Part shown: positions 7,809 to 16,329 of the stretch, in pieces
How positions within the stretch are numbered: position 1 is the stretch's first letter
How the letters are laid out: each line of letters opens with the position of its first letter
NCBI GenBank assembly: GCA_937902395.1
Contig: CALGTV010000094.1
Coordinates: 1-18,341 of the forward strand
Direction of reading: 5' to 3'
Length of the DNA: 18,341 nt
From: an uncultured Ruminococcus sp.
GTDB taxonomy: Bacteria; Bacillota; Clostridia; Oscillospirales; Ruminococcaceae
The notes under the pieces: model-generated
Database searches by the model: none
Told to the model about the DNA's origin: nothing
The model's input: the letters and a program-made list of their open reading frames with translations, nothing else
Program-made: the position numbers and the translations under genes

Positions 7809-7991
7809 TTACTCGTTGTCGAATGTAACTGATTCAACAGAAAGAATATTGATAAAACATTCGGAAAATCCGTCGTTTATCTTGATATATCCCTCTCCTA
7901 CTTCTGTAAGAACACCGTCGTATTCGTCATCGCGTGTAGTAACTGTACATTCACGGTCAATATAATTTTTTAGTGCTTCACTCAGTGTCAT
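7809..7991 (-). CDS. Small Sm-like-fold protein (60 aa)
   Basis: A single small domain of 60 residues: helix SEALKNYIDRE, then strands ECTVTTRDDEYDGVLTEV, GYIKINDG, ECFINILSVESVTF. This is the order and spacing expected of an Sm/LSm-type five-stranded barrel, and it matches the C-terminal domain of the next gene. The ribosome site AAGGAGGAG overlaps the CASDH stop codon and the gap is only 12 bp, so it is translated with the operon. The 67 bp to the next gene hold nothing notable. RNA binding is inferred from the fold pattern only. Confidence 0.8.
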   Translation of the reverse strand: MTLSEALKNYIDRECTVTTRDDEYDGVLTEVGEGYIKINDGFSECFINILSVESVTFDNE

Positions 7992-8003
7992 TGTATCTCC
8001 TCC

Positions 8004-9206
8004 TTAGTCAACAAGCACGGGATTGAAATCTTCCTCCCATGGAAGTCCCCATTTGTTCAGTGCTTCCATAAATGGATCGGGATCAAATTCCTCAATATTG
8101 TATACTCCAGCCTTTTTCCACTGACCTGTCATAATCATCATAGCGCCTATCATTGCAGGTACGCCTGTTGTGTAGGATATAGCCTGTGAGCCAACTTCCT
8201 TGTAGCACTCCTGGTGGTCGCATATGTTATAAAGGTAATAATTTTTGTCCTTGCCGTCTTTTTTACCGCGGAAAATACAGCCGATATTTGTCTTGCCCAC
8301 TGTTCTCGGACCAAGAGAAGCAGGGTCGGGAAGAACAGCTTTAAGAAACTGCAGCGGTACAATTTCCTTGCCCTCGTACATAATAGGCTCGATAGATGTC
8401 ATGCCAACGTTTTCAAGGCATTTCAAATGTGTAAGGTAACTCTGACCAAATGTCATAAAGAAACGGATACGCTTTATGCCCTTGATGTTCAGCGCAAGGG
8501 ATTCAAGCTCCTCATGATGAAGCAGGTACATATCCTTTTCACCAACACCCTTGAAGTCATAAACACGCTTGATTTCCATTGGCTCTGTCTCAACCCATTT
8601 TCCGTCCTCTATGTAGCTTCCTTTTGCAGATACTTCACGAATATTGATTTCAGGATTGAAGTTTGTTGCGAAAGGATAACCATGGTCTCCGCCGTTACAG
8701 TCGAGGATATCAATATAGTTTATCTCATCAAAATGATGCTTCATTGCATATGCCGAAAATACGCCTGTTACACCAGGGTCAAAGCCGCTGCCGAGAAGTG
8801 CTGTAATTCCAGCCTGCTCAAAGCGTTCACGATACGCCCACTGCCACTTGTACTCAAATTTTGCAGTATCAAGGGGCTCGTAATTTGCTGTATCAACATA
8901 GTGTGTCTTTGTAGCAAGGCAAGCGTCCATAATTGTTAAATCCTGATATGGAAGTGCAAGATTAAGCACTACATCGGGCTTATATGCCTCAATGAGAGCA
9001 ATAAGCTCATCAACATTATCAGCGTTGACCTGTGCTGTTTCGATTACTGTCTTTGTTGTAGGCTGGAGTTTTTCTTTGAGAGCATCGCACTTTGACTTTG
9101 TGCGGCTTGCAATCATGATTCCCTCAAAAACCTCGCTGTTCTGACAGCACTTGTGAATTGCTACGGACGCAACGCCTCCGCAACCGATTATCATACATTT
9201 TCCCAT
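8004..9206 (-). CDS. Carboxynorspermidine/carboxyspermidine dehydrogenase (saccharopine dehydrogenase family)
   Basis: CASDH condenses a diamine (putrescine gives carboxyspermidine; diaminopropane gives carboxynorspermidine) with L-aspartate semialdehyde and reduces the imine with NADPH. The 400-residue protein begins with a Rossmann motif, MIIGCGGVASVAIHKC (GxGGVA), followed by IASRTKSKCDALKEKL, which fits NADP binding. Further on: DVVLNLALPYQDLTIMDACL, HYVDTANYE, LLGSGFDPGVTGVFSAYA and DCNGGDHGYPFATNF, all typical of this branch rather than of lysine-pathway saccharopine enzymes. The matching decarboxylase nspC lies 850 bp downstream in the same operon, which supports the assignment. AAAGGAG lies upstream of the ATG. 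A 24-bp copy of its 5' end is found at 10435-10458. Confidence 0.93.
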   Translation of the reverse strand: MGKCMIIGCGGVASVAIHKCCQNSEVFEGIMIASRTKSKCDALKEKLQPTTKTVIETAQVNADNVDELIALIEAYKPDVVLNLALPYQDLTIMDACLATKTHYVDTANYEPLDTAKFEYKWQWAYRERFEQAGITALLGSGFDPGVTGVFSAYAMKHHFDEINYIDILDCNGGDHGYPFATNFNPEINIREVSAKGSYIEDGKWVETEPMEIKRVYDFKGVGEKDMYLLHHEELESLALNIKGIKRIRFFMTFGQSYLTHLKCLENVGMTSIEPIMYEGKEIVPLQFLKAVLPDPASLGPRTVGKTNIGCIFRGKKDGKDKNYYLYNICDHQECYKEVGSQAISYTTGVPAMIGAMMIMTGQWKKAGVYNIEEFDPDPFMEALNKWGLPWEEDFNPVLVD

Positions 9207-9294
9207 TTTTATTTACTCCTTTGATTTATTAAAAATGTTTTGTTTTTTACTGCACATTATCACATACAGATTTTAAGGTTTTTCCCCAATTATG

Positions 9295-10311
9295 TCAGCT
9301 ATTAAACATATCATTGCTGTAATCTGTATCAGAAACTAAAACAGGGCGTTTAAATTTTTTTCTTACAGCATTGTATATCATCGCAAAAATTATTATTCCG
9401 AAAAGTACGATACAAAAATATCCTACAAATAAAGAACTATTGTCATCTACTTCAACGTAGATATTATAAGGATCGTCAGGATCTATTAATAATTCCATCT
9501 TCGCACCTTCCCATAACTTATCCGGATCATATTTGCTGCTTTCTACATCATATGTTTTGCCATTGTAGTCAAAACGATATATCACATATGTCGAAACATG
9601 CCTTTTTTTTGATGTTCCTGAAGTTGTTCTTTTATAGTCCATAACAATGGCATTTACACGCTCTGTACATTTCCCCTTATTCTCCTGAATTGAGCGTACC
9701 GCAACAATACTACAAATAAAGAAACCCAAACATATAATAAATGCCCCGATAATGACACCCTTGTCACTTTTTTTATTTAAGTCACGATGTTCAGAATATG
9801 TATTTTCTTCTTTCGTCTTTTTTAACTTTTTAAAAGCACTTATTACACCTAAAGCAGGAAGAATTGTAATTACTATGATTACTACTCCGAAGATTCGCGT
9901 TGCTTTTATACCTCCTTCATTCCGTTCTTCACTTTCTGTTTCATAAATACAAGTGGGCTCAGCTGGATTTATCATAATTTCCACTTCTTCATTCTTTTTG
10001 TACTTTTCATAATTGTAATCGTATTTACTTTTTACACGATAATATTCATCTTTGTATTTAAATTTGAAGATAGGTGTGTAATAATATGCATTATCACCTT
10101 CATTATAGCGTTGCCATATAAAGTTTTCCTCTACAACCGCTATTATTGAAACTGTGCATGCTTCTTTCTCCTTTTCCATCTGATTATTTATTTCCGCTGC
10201 TTTTTTAAAAAACATAATTGGAATAATAGATGTTATACCCATTGCTAATAAAACTAAAAAAGCCAAAAAACATTTCTGTCCAAAGGTTAATTTAGGCATT
10301 ATCTTTGACAT
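9295..10311 (-). CDS. Membrane protein with two DUF3592-like domains
   Basis: This 338-residue protein is a tandem duplication of the layout seen in its three shorter upstream paralogs: membrane segment, extracytoplasmic strand domain, membrane segment, linker, then the same again. Membrane segments lie near residues 13-31, 134-158, about 185-205 and 295-315. Each outer domain starts with Cys-Thr (CTVSIIAVV and CTERVNAIV), continues with YxFxYxGKxYxVxS, and ends with an NPxxPxxIYE-like motif (INPAEPTCIYE, IDPDDPYNIYVE). DUF3592 proteins have no established biochemical role. AAGGGG lies upstream of the ATG. The 88 bp to the CASDH gene contain no clear promoter or terminator. Confidence 0.85.
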   Translation of the reverse strand: MSKIMPKLTFGQKCFLAFLVLLAMGITSIIPIMFFKKAAEINNQMEKEKEACTVSIIAVVEENFIWQRYNEGDNAYYYTPIFKFKYKDEYYRVKSKYDYNYEKYKKNEEVEIMINPAEPTCIYETESEERNEGGIKATRIFGVVIIVITILPALGVISAFKKLKKTKEENTYSEHRDLNKKSDKGVIIGAFIICLGFFICSIVAVRSIQENKGKCTERVNAIVMDYKRTTSGTSKKRHVSTYVIYRFDYNGKTYDVESSKYDPDKLWEGAKMELLIDPDDPYNIYVEVDDNSSLFVGYFCIVLFGIIIFAMIYNAVRKKFKRPVLVSDTDYSNDMFNS

Positions 10312-10434
10312 AAAAATTCCCCTTTTCTATAAACAATTCAATATATCAAGACTTCGCCAGCTACATTTCCCTGATAATCTTACTGACTACAGCTGTTGCT
10401 GCTCCTGATTAATCGCAATAGGAGCTAATCATGG

Positions 10435-10458
10435 GCAACCGATTATCATACATTTTCC
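10435..10458 (-). pseudogene. Stray copy of the CASDH gene 5' end
   Basis: Twenty-four bases are identical to 9180-9203, which encode residues 2-9 of the CASDH gene; the match continues with two differences through the following T-run (to 10465). In this copy the start codon is lost (ATG to ACA-like) and stops follow soon after. It supplies the last codons and TGA stop of the DUF3592 gene at 10446-10949. The rest of the 10312-10434 spacer shows only faint likeness to the following CASDH codons and no other feature. Confidence 0.75.
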
Positions 10459-10949
10459 TGTTTTTCCCTGTTATTTCCAAATAATATTTTTCTTATAAAT
10501 GATATTATGCCAAGAACTGCAAACAGTACGGCTAAACCACCGCCTATAAGCTTGACAATATCTGCTATTTTCTCAACATTCTTATTCTGTTCAGGGCAGT
10601 ATATATTCTCAACATTATCAGGGTCAACATAAAGCAGAACTTCATCCCCTGTATCCACAGCGTTGACATTTGAATAAACATCGCTTGCAACTATATGTTT
10701 CTGACCGTCAAATACAAATTCATAAACAGGAGCATATATCTCTGTTCTTCCTTTTTTAGAACTCGTTGAATAACTGATATTCATATCAACAACACGTGCG
10801 TCAACTTTTTCTGTACAGTTTTCATTTCCTTTTTTTACTGCCGATGAAAGAAATATACCGAAAGCCATAACAATAAGGAAAAAGAACATACACGCAAAAT
10901 AGCCGCCTGTAGTCTTTTTTGACTTATTTCCTCTGACATTCATTTCCAT
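10446..10949 (-). CDS. DUF3592-like membrane protein
   Basis: A 167-residue protein: short basic N-terminus (MEMNVRGNKSKKT), membrane segment near residues 16-36, outer domain opening with NCTEKVDARVV and containing YAPVYEFVFDGQ and VDPDNVENIYCPE, then a second membrane segment near 130-155 and a charged tail. The start at 10949 is chosen because GAGG lies 7 nt upstream; an ATG at 10955 is too close to it and one at 10943 is further away. The last three residues (ENV) and the stop come from the stray CASDH 5' fragment. It is a paralog of its three neighbours. Function unknown. Confidence 0.82.
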   Translation of the reverse strand: MEMNVRGNKSKKTTGGYFACMFFFLIVMAFGIFLSSAVKKGNENCTEKVDARVVDMNISYSTSSKKGRTEIYAPVYEFVFDGQKHIVASDVYSNVNAVDTGDEVLLYVDPDNVENIYCPEQNKNVEKIADIVKLIGGGLAVLFAVLGIISFIRKILFGNNREKQENV

Positions 10950-10968
10950 TACCATACCTCACAATATT

Positions 10969-11526
10969 TTACAATTGACTCATATCCGTTTCATTCGGAT
11001 TTTTAACTATAATTTTAGCTTTTCGCAATCCCAATACTACGGAAATAAATATAATTACCATAATAACAGAACCGACAGCACCGACAATAGTAATTATAAA
11101 TGCAAACTTTTCTCCTGCTGTATTATCAGGCTCATAAATCTGTGTAGGGTCATCTGAATTTATCATTATTCCTACTTCTTCGCCTATTTCATATTTTGCA
11201 GGCTTGGAACTGCTTGAACTTTGAACACGATACTTTTTCCCATTGTATTCAAATTTATAAACCGGTGCATAACTTCTTGACGATGTGCTTGAATGCGAAT
11301 GTATACTCCGTCTTGTCTTTGTCACTGTCACATTTTCCTCAACTACAGCTGTTACGGAAATGGTACATACATCTTTAACTTTCTTCATCTCATGTGAAAA
11401 GAAACACCCTACTCCAAAAAAAACAAGCGGAACAAGTGTTAATGAACCAAGTACAAACACGAGCAAAAGCGCTGTAACACATCCACTTCCACTTTTTAGC
11501 ATTGGTTTTTCATTTGTGTTATTCAT
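10969..11526 (-). CDS. DUF3592-like membrane protein
   Basis: A 185-residue protein with the same layout as its neighbours: membrane segment near residues 16-40, outer domain beginning VCTISVTAVVEEN, a serine-rich loop (HSHSSTSSRSYAP), YKFEYNGKKYRVQSSS, and INSDDPTQIYEPDN, then a second membrane segment near 140-168. GGGGGA precedes the ATG at 11526. It is 24 bp after the previous paralog and 13 bp before the next, so the block is clearly co-transcribed. Function unknown. Confidence 0.85.
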   Translation of the reverse strand: MNNTNEKPMLKSGSGCVTALLLVFVLGSLTLVPLVFFGVGCFFSHEMKKVKDVCTISVTAVVEENVTVTKTRRSIHSHSSTSSRSYAPVYKFEYNGKKYRVQSSSSSKPAKYEIGEEVGIMINSDDPTQIYEPDNTAGEKFAFIITIVGAVGSVIMVIIFISVVLGLRKAKIIVKNPNETDMSQL

Positions 11527-11550
11527 AATAATCCCCCATAATAATCGTTT

Positions 11551-12123
11551 TTATGATAAATATACGTCAGTACTGTTTTGTTGTTTCTTCTTATTATAAA
11601 TATTAGCCACAATAACACATATGCAAGCTAAAATCCCTACTCCACCTACGATAACAAAAATAACTGCCTTTACCCTTACATTTGTAAAATCAGGCTCATA
11701 AATTTCTGCGGGATTTTCAGGATTAACCATTATAAGAGCTTTATCTCCCACATCATACATAGCAGGCCTTGTACTGTTATCACTTTCACAAGAATATACT
11801 TGTCCATTGTAAACATAAGTATAAACAGGTGCGTACTTATATATTTTTTCTTTTTTATATCGACCTTTTTTTGCATATAAACTTTCTGTATTCGATGTTA
11901 CAATAGCTGTGACACTTTCGGTACATCGTTCTTTCATATTATTAAAATCCAAAACTGAAATCAATCCAAGGGTGAAAAGGACAAAAGCAGCTATAAGTAT
12001 CTGATAAACAAATGTTTTAAACAACAAACCTATTATATATAAACCTGCTTTGATATATTTTTTCCATGACGAGTTACCATCATCAGAAAGATTTTGATTT
12101 TCATAATTCCCCATAATTTCCAA
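11551..12123 (-). CDS. DUF3592-like membrane protein
   Basis: First of the four paralogs after speB. The 190-residue protein has membrane segments near 28-56 and 153-178, an outer domain with RCTESVTAIV, YAPVYTYVYNGQVYSCES, YDVGDKALIMVNPENPAEIYEPDF, and a Lys-rich tail. The start is ambiguous: TTG at 12123 has GGAGG 4 nt upstream, whereas ATG at 12114 has it 13 nt upstream. It starts 17 bp after the speB stop codon, tying the DUF3592 block to the polyamine operon. Function unknown. Confidence 0.82.
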   Translation of the reverse strand: MEIMGNYENQNLSDDGNSSWKKYIKAGLYIIGLLFKTFVYQILIAAFVLFTLGLISVLDFNNMKERCTESVTAIVTSNTESLYAKKGRYKKEKIYKYAPVYTYVYNGQVYSCESDNSTRPAMYDVGDKALIMVNPENPAEIYEPDFTNVRVKAVIFVIVGGVGILACICVIVANIYNKKKQQNSTDVYLS

Positions 12124-12140
12124 TAATCCTCCATATTTTT

Positions 12141-12992
12141 TTATGACATCGCCAATAGCATTTCCCTTATTATCTTGCAGGCAACTGCCGTAGACGCTCC
12201 TGACTGGTCGTAATGAGGACTTAACTCATTAACATCACAGCCCACTATATCAAGCTTTGAGCATACAAGAGTCACAGCCTTTCTCAGCTCGTCAAAGGTA
12301 ACTCCTCCTGCTTCAGGAGTGCCTGTTCCCGGAAATACTGACGGGTCAAGAACGTCTAAATCAAGAGTGAAATATACTTTCTTTCCCTTTAACTTTTCAA
12401 CAATCTCCTCAAGATTGTTGAAATTGAACTTGTTCATTTCCGTGTGCTCTGCGGCAAATACAAATTCCTCACGGTCGCCGCTTCTTATGCCAAACTGATA
12501 AATATGACCGTCCCCTACAAGTTCGTGACATCTTCTCAGAACGCAAGCATGAGACAAGGGCTGACCTAAGTAGTCATCACGCAAATCAGCATGAGCGTCA
12601 AAATGGATGATATACAAATCCTCCACTTTATCCTTGACCGCCATAACAGCACCGAGAGTTACAAGATGCTCTCCGCCTATCATAAAGGGGATTTTTCCGT
12701 CCGTAAGAATAGTATCGGTACGCATTGCAATATCCGCAATTGTACGTCTTACACTGCCGAAAGGAAGCTCTAAATCTCCGCTGTCAAAATAGCTGTAATC
12801 CGTCATATCCTTATCCTGATAGGGACTATATGTCTCTATTCCGAAGCTTTCACTGCGTATAGCTGACGGCGCAAATCTCGTACCCGGGCGGAAGCTTGTA
12901 GTTCCGTCAAAACCTGCACCAAAAAGAACGATTTTCGCATTTTCGTATTCACTGTCACAGCCGATAAAGGTCTGAATATTTTTTTCAAGCAT
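12141..12992 (-). CDS. speB: Agmatinase
   Basis: A ureohydrolase of 283 residues that hydrolyses agmatine to putrescine and urea with a two-manganese centre. Metal ligands are visible: His109 in IGGEHLVTLGA, Asp132, His134 and Asp136 in FDAHADLRDD, and Asp211 and Asp213 in TLDLDVLDPS; PGTGTPEAGG follows as usual for agmatinase-like members. The arginine decarboxylase in the same operon supplies agmatine, which favours agmatinase over other ureohydrolases. It follows speE by 16 bp, with AGGAG upstream. It could also accept aminopropylagmatine, as in the Thermus-type route. Confidence 0.95.
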   Translation of the reverse strand: MLEKNIQTFIGCDSEYENAKIVLFGAGFDGTTSFRPGTRFAPSAIRSESFGIETYSPYQDKDMTDYSYFDSGDLELPFGSVRRTIADIAMRTDTILTDGKIPFMIGGEHLVTLGAVMAVKDKVEDLYIIHFDAHADLRDDYLGQPLSHACVLRRCHELVGDGHIYQFGIRSGDREEFVFAAEHTEMNKFNFNNLEEIVEKLKGKKVYFTLDLDVLDPSVFPGTGTPEAGGVTFDELRKAVTLVCSKLDIVGCDVNELSPHYDQSGASTAVACKIIREMLLAMS

Positions 12993-13008
12993 TTATTTTT
13001 CTCCTGAA

Positions 13009-13860
13009 TTATTCAACATCTCGGAGCATTTCTTCTACATAGTTTGGCAGAGAAAATGCACCAGTGTGAAGCTTTGTATTATAATATTTCGTTTGAAGTC
13101 CAAGCATATTCCACTTTGTTGCGTTAAGGTCGTGGACAGGGTGATATTTCTTGGAAGCAAAGCCAAAAAGCCAATGCCCCGAGGGATATGTTGGAATATG
13201 CGCCTGATACACTCGGCTTATAGGAAAGCTTTCAACAATTCTTTTATGTGACCGCTGCATAGCCGCCGCGTCCTCGTCGTAAAATGGACTTTCATGCTGA
13301 TTCACCATAATTCCATCCTCACGGAGTGCCTTGTTACAGCTGCCGTAAAATTCCTTGGTGAAAAGCCCTTCACCGGGACCAAAAGGGTCTGTGGAATCCA
13401 CGATAATTATATCATATTTGTTTTCACAGCGGCGGATAAACTTTACTCCGTCCTCGTAGAATATATTCACCCTTTCATCGTCAAGGCGACAGGCTGTTGT
13501 AGGCAGATACTTCTTGCTGACTTCCACAACAAGCTCATCAATCTCTACTAAGTCGATTGATTCAACGGTTGGATATCTTGTAAGCTCACGGACGACTCCA
13601 CCGTCTCCTGCGCCTATAACGAGAATATTTTTCGGATTCGGATGAACCGCCATTGGTATATGCGTTATCATCTCATGATAGATAAATTCATCTTTTTCAG
13701 TCAGCATCATATATCCGTCAAGGGTAAGGAACCGCCCGAACTCCTTGGAATCAAATACATCAATGCGCTGAAACTCGCTTTGCCCCGTATAAAGCTGACG
13801 GTCAACCTTTATGGAAAATTTAACATTCGGAGTATGCCTCTCCGTAAACCACAGCTCCAT
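13009..13860 (-). CDS. speE: Spermidine synthase (polyamine aminopropyltransferase)
   Basis: Transfers the aminopropyl group of decarboxylated AdoMet to an amine acceptor, normally putrescine giving spermidine. The 283-residue protein has the family order: N-terminal strand domain with FQRIDVFDSKEFGRFLTLDG, then YHEMITHIPM, the nucleotide-binding GAGDGG at residues 83-88, VEIDELVVEVSKKY, the catalytic VDSTDPFGP (Asp155 and Asp158) and YPSGHWLFGF near the C-terminus. The acceptor cannot be fixed from sequence; agmatine or spermidine is also possible. GGAGGG lies upstream of the ATG. Confidence 0.96.
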   Translation of the reverse strand: MELWFTERHTPNVKFSIKVDRQLYTGQSEFQRIDVFDSKEFGRFLTLDGYMMLTEKDEFIYHEMITHIPMAVHPNPKNILVIGAGDGGVVRELTRYPTVESIDLVEIDELVVEVSKKYLPTTACRLDDERVNIFYEDGVKFIRRCENKYDIIIVDSTDPFGPGEGLFTKEFYGSCNKALREDGIMVNQHESPFYDEDAAAMQRSHKRIVESFPISRVYQAHIPTYPSGHWLFGFASKKYHPVHDLNATKWNMLGLQTKYYNTKLHTGAFSLPNYVEEMLRDVE

Positions 13861-13899
13861 TTTATCCCTCCTTACAGGTATAAATCCTTTATCTTTTTA

Positions 13900-14859
13900 T
13901 CAGTGGCTTTCAATAATTGCATTTTTCAACTCAGAAGAAAAATTGAATTCACCACTGTCAATCTTGTCAGAAGAAATTTCCTCCCCCATAATATGCATTC
14001 TTCTCATAAGCCACTCATCATTGCCATACTGAGCAAGGAAGAAGCTGTAATTCTGAGGAGTACCAACAAGTTCCTGATAATCTTTCATTATATTTTCCAT
14101 TAATTCAACATAACCGTCGGTATCAACGCCTTCATCAAGAACGAATTTACAGCTGAAAATAAAATCCTTGCTGCCGCAAATAGATTCAATATCCGCATCA
14201 GCTATTGAAAAACCTGAACCTGCTGTAATTCTCTCTCTTACGATATCAACAGATTTATCAAACTGTGATTCATCAACTCCACCGATATAAACGGGTGTGT
14301 ATGCAAGAACAGTCAGCTCGCCTTCAGGAGTAATATAAGTATCGGATATTGCGTCATACTCTATATCAAGATATTTTGAAGCAATCTTTTCCGCAAATTC
14401 ATCTCTTGCAACATGACCCATTGTAAGAGTTATAAATGAATCAATTTCTATAAGGTCATGCACCTCTTTTGAACCGTATAAATCTATCTCAGCAGGCACA
14501 CATTCACTACTAAGAAGCTTCTCCTGCATATCCTTTCCATTTTTTGATTTCATGTTGAAATCCCATGTTACAGCTTCCTGTTCATACTCAGTACCTGTCT
14601 GATAAAGGTTCCAATAAGGCTCTGATACAGTATATCCGGAGGGAAGTGCATAATCGAGATATTCCTTATATTCAGGATAAAGCGTTGCCTCGACTCTTCT
14701 GATTATCTGTTGAGTATTTTCCTGAATCTCAGCGTTCTCAACAGAAGCCTCAGTTGAAGCATTCGTAGGCGTATCAGTTGAGGAATTCTTCTCTGATTCA
14801 CAAGCTGTAAGTATTAATGATGCGGCAATTACCGCAGTTAAAAACATTTTTCCTTTCAT
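13900..14859 (-). CDS. Lipoprotein of unknown function
   Basis: A 319-residue secreted lipoprotein. The signal peptide ends in the lipobox LTAC with the lipidated Cys at residue 20, followed by a Ser/Thr/Glu-rich linker to about residue 50. The mature part starts near YPEYKEYLDYALPSGYTVSEP and mixes acidic strands and helices; it ends in NFSSELKNAIIESH. No solute-binding family or enzyme motif was recognised. It sits 24 bp after speA and 39 bp before speE, with AAGGAG upstream, so it is expressed with polyamine synthesis. A role in sensing or binding polyamines at the cell surface is only a guess. Confidence 0.88.
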   Translation of the reverse strand: MKGKMFLTAVIAASLILTACESEKNSSTDTPTNASTEASVENAEIQENTQQIIRRVEATLYPEYKEYLDYALPSGYTVSEPYWNLYQTGTEYEQEAVTWDFNMKSKNGKDMQEKLLSSECVPAEIDLYGSKEVHDLIEIDSFITLTMGHVARDEFAEKIASKYLDIEYDAISDTYITPEGELTVLAYTPVYIGGVDESQFDKSVDIVRERITAGSGFSIADADIESICGSKDFIFSCKFVLDEGVDTDGYVELMENIMKDYQELVGTPQNYSFFLAQYGNDEWLMRRMHIMGEEISSDKIDSGEFNFSSELKNAIIESH

Positions 14860-14883
14860 TTTCTATTCTCCTTATGTCGCATA

Positions 14884-16329
14884 TTATACAAGAACGTTAA
14901 GACGTTCTATATTTATGTCCTCGGTTCCTGTCATCTGACAGCCCTTTTCCTTGGCATACTTTATATATTTTATTATTTCCTCTGTTATAAGCTCACCGGG
15001 AGCAAGAATCGGAATTCCTGGGGGATAGCACATTACAAATTCCGTGCATATTCTGCCAGCCGCATCGTCAAGAGGAAGTGATATTTTGTCCGCATAAAAC
15101 GCCCGTCTGGGAGTATCAGCAACTATAGGCGATATGTATTCCTGTGTGAGCATATCAGCTCCCGACTGACCGAAACGTCGCTTAATTTCGGCAAGTGCGC
15201 TTATGAGACGTTCAATATCACGGGTTCTGTCTCCTACAGAGATATAGGCAAGTATATTGCCGATATCACCGAATTCTATCTGGATATCATACTCATCACG
15301 AAGCAGGTCGTACACCTCAATTCCTGCAAGACCAATTGGCAGAGTATATATACTGAGCTTAGATATATCAAAATCATAGATACTATCGCCGTTGACAAGC
15401 TCTTTAGAATATGCATAATATCCGCCGATGCTGTTTATCTCAGAACGGGCATATTCTGCCATTTCAACAGTTTTCGCGAATATCTCCCTACCACCAAGAG
15501 CAAGACGCTTTCTTGAAAGGTCAAGGCTGGACAAAAGCAGATAAGAAGCACTTGTGGTCTGAGTAAGATTCACAACCTGCCGCATATAGTCGGAATTTAT
15601 ATTTTTACCCATAAGCAGAAATGAGCTTTGAGTGAGACTGCCCCCTGATTTATGCATACTAACCGACGCAATATCTGCACCAGCCGCCATAGCGGTTATA
15701 GGGAAATTCTCGCCGAAATAGAAGTGAGTACCGTGTGCTTCATCAACAAGAACAAGCATATTATGCTTATGAGCAAGCTGAACAATTTTTTTCAAATCGG
15801 AACATATACCATAATATGTAGGATTATTAACCATAATCGCTTTAGCCTGCGGATTTTCACGTATAGCCTTTTCAACCTGAGCAACAGACATACCAAGAGC
15901 AATTCCAAGCTGATTGTTGACATCAGGATTGACATAAACGGGAACAGCTCCCGTAAGTATAAGAGCATTAATAGCACTTCTGTGGACATTTCGCGGCATG
16001 ATAATTTTGTCACCGCTTTTGCAGGCATACATTATCATACTCTGAACAGCGGAAGTTGTGCCGCCGACCATGAAAAATGCATTTGCAGCACCAAAGGCCT
16101 CAGCCGCCAGATCCTCAGCGTCACGAATAACTGAAACGGGGTGGCACAGGTTATCAAGAGGCTTCATAGAGTTGACATCAACATTCATGCAGTCTTCGCC
16201 AAGAAATTCTGTAAGCTCCATATTCCCTCTGCCACGCTTATGACCGGGAACATCAAAAGGAACAACCCTCATTCGCCTGAAACGTCTGAGCGCCTCATAA
16301 ATTGGTGCATTAACCTGAGAAAGAGCCAT
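14884..16329 (-). CDS. speA: Arginine decarboxylase (Orn/Lys/Arg decarboxylase family)
   Basis: A fold-type I PLP decarboxylase of 481 residues, close in length to the Bacillus SpeA type. Motifs: FDVPGHKRGRG at residues 25-35, FFMVGGTTSAVQSMI, MPRNVHRSAINAL, NNPTYYGICSDL, LVDEAHGTHF with the PLP-ring Asp196, SMHKSGGSLTQSS with the PLP lysine at 227, and a C-terminal part ending in YPPGIPILAPGELIT. Arginine as substrate is inferred from the agmatinase gene in the operon; lysine or ornithine cannot be excluded from sequence. The start is uncertain: ATG at 16329 is used (AAGGA 12 nt upstream), but an ATG at 16341 and a TTG at 16362 are in frame. With the start chosen, it overlaps speD by 20 bp, suggesting coupled translation. 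Confidence 0.93.
   Translation of the reverse strand: MALSQVNAPIYEALRRFRRMRVVPFDVPGHKRGRGNMELTEFLGEDCMNVDVNSMKPLDNLCHPVSVIRDAEDLAAEAFGAANAFFMVGGTTSAVQSMIMYACKSGDKIIMPRNVHRSAINALILTGAVPVYVNPDVNNQLGIALGMSVAQVEKAIRENPQAKAIMVNNPTYYGICSDLKKIVQLAHKHNMLVLVDEAHGTHFYFGENFPITAMAAGADIASVSMHKSGGSLTQSSFLLMGKNINSDYMRQVVNLTQTTSASYLLLSSLDLSRKRLALGGREIFAKTVEMAEYARSEINSIGGYYAYSKELVNGDSIYDFDISKLSIYTLPIGLAGIEVYDLLRDEYDIQIEFGDIGNILAYISVGDRTRDIERLISALAEIKRRFGQSGADMLTQEYISPIVADTPRRAFYADKISLPLDDAAGRICTEFVMCYPPGIPILAPGELITEEIIKYIKYAKEKGCQMTGTEDINIERLNVLV

Noticed and set aside
8214..8939. 241-codon plus-strand open frame opposite CASDH
   Set aside because: Antisense shadow of a clear CASDH gene; Cys-rich, without domain features or ribosome site.
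9207..9294. Internal promoter before the CASDH gene
   Set aside because: A TGTGATAAT resembles an extended -10 element, but no acceptable -35 element is at the right distance.
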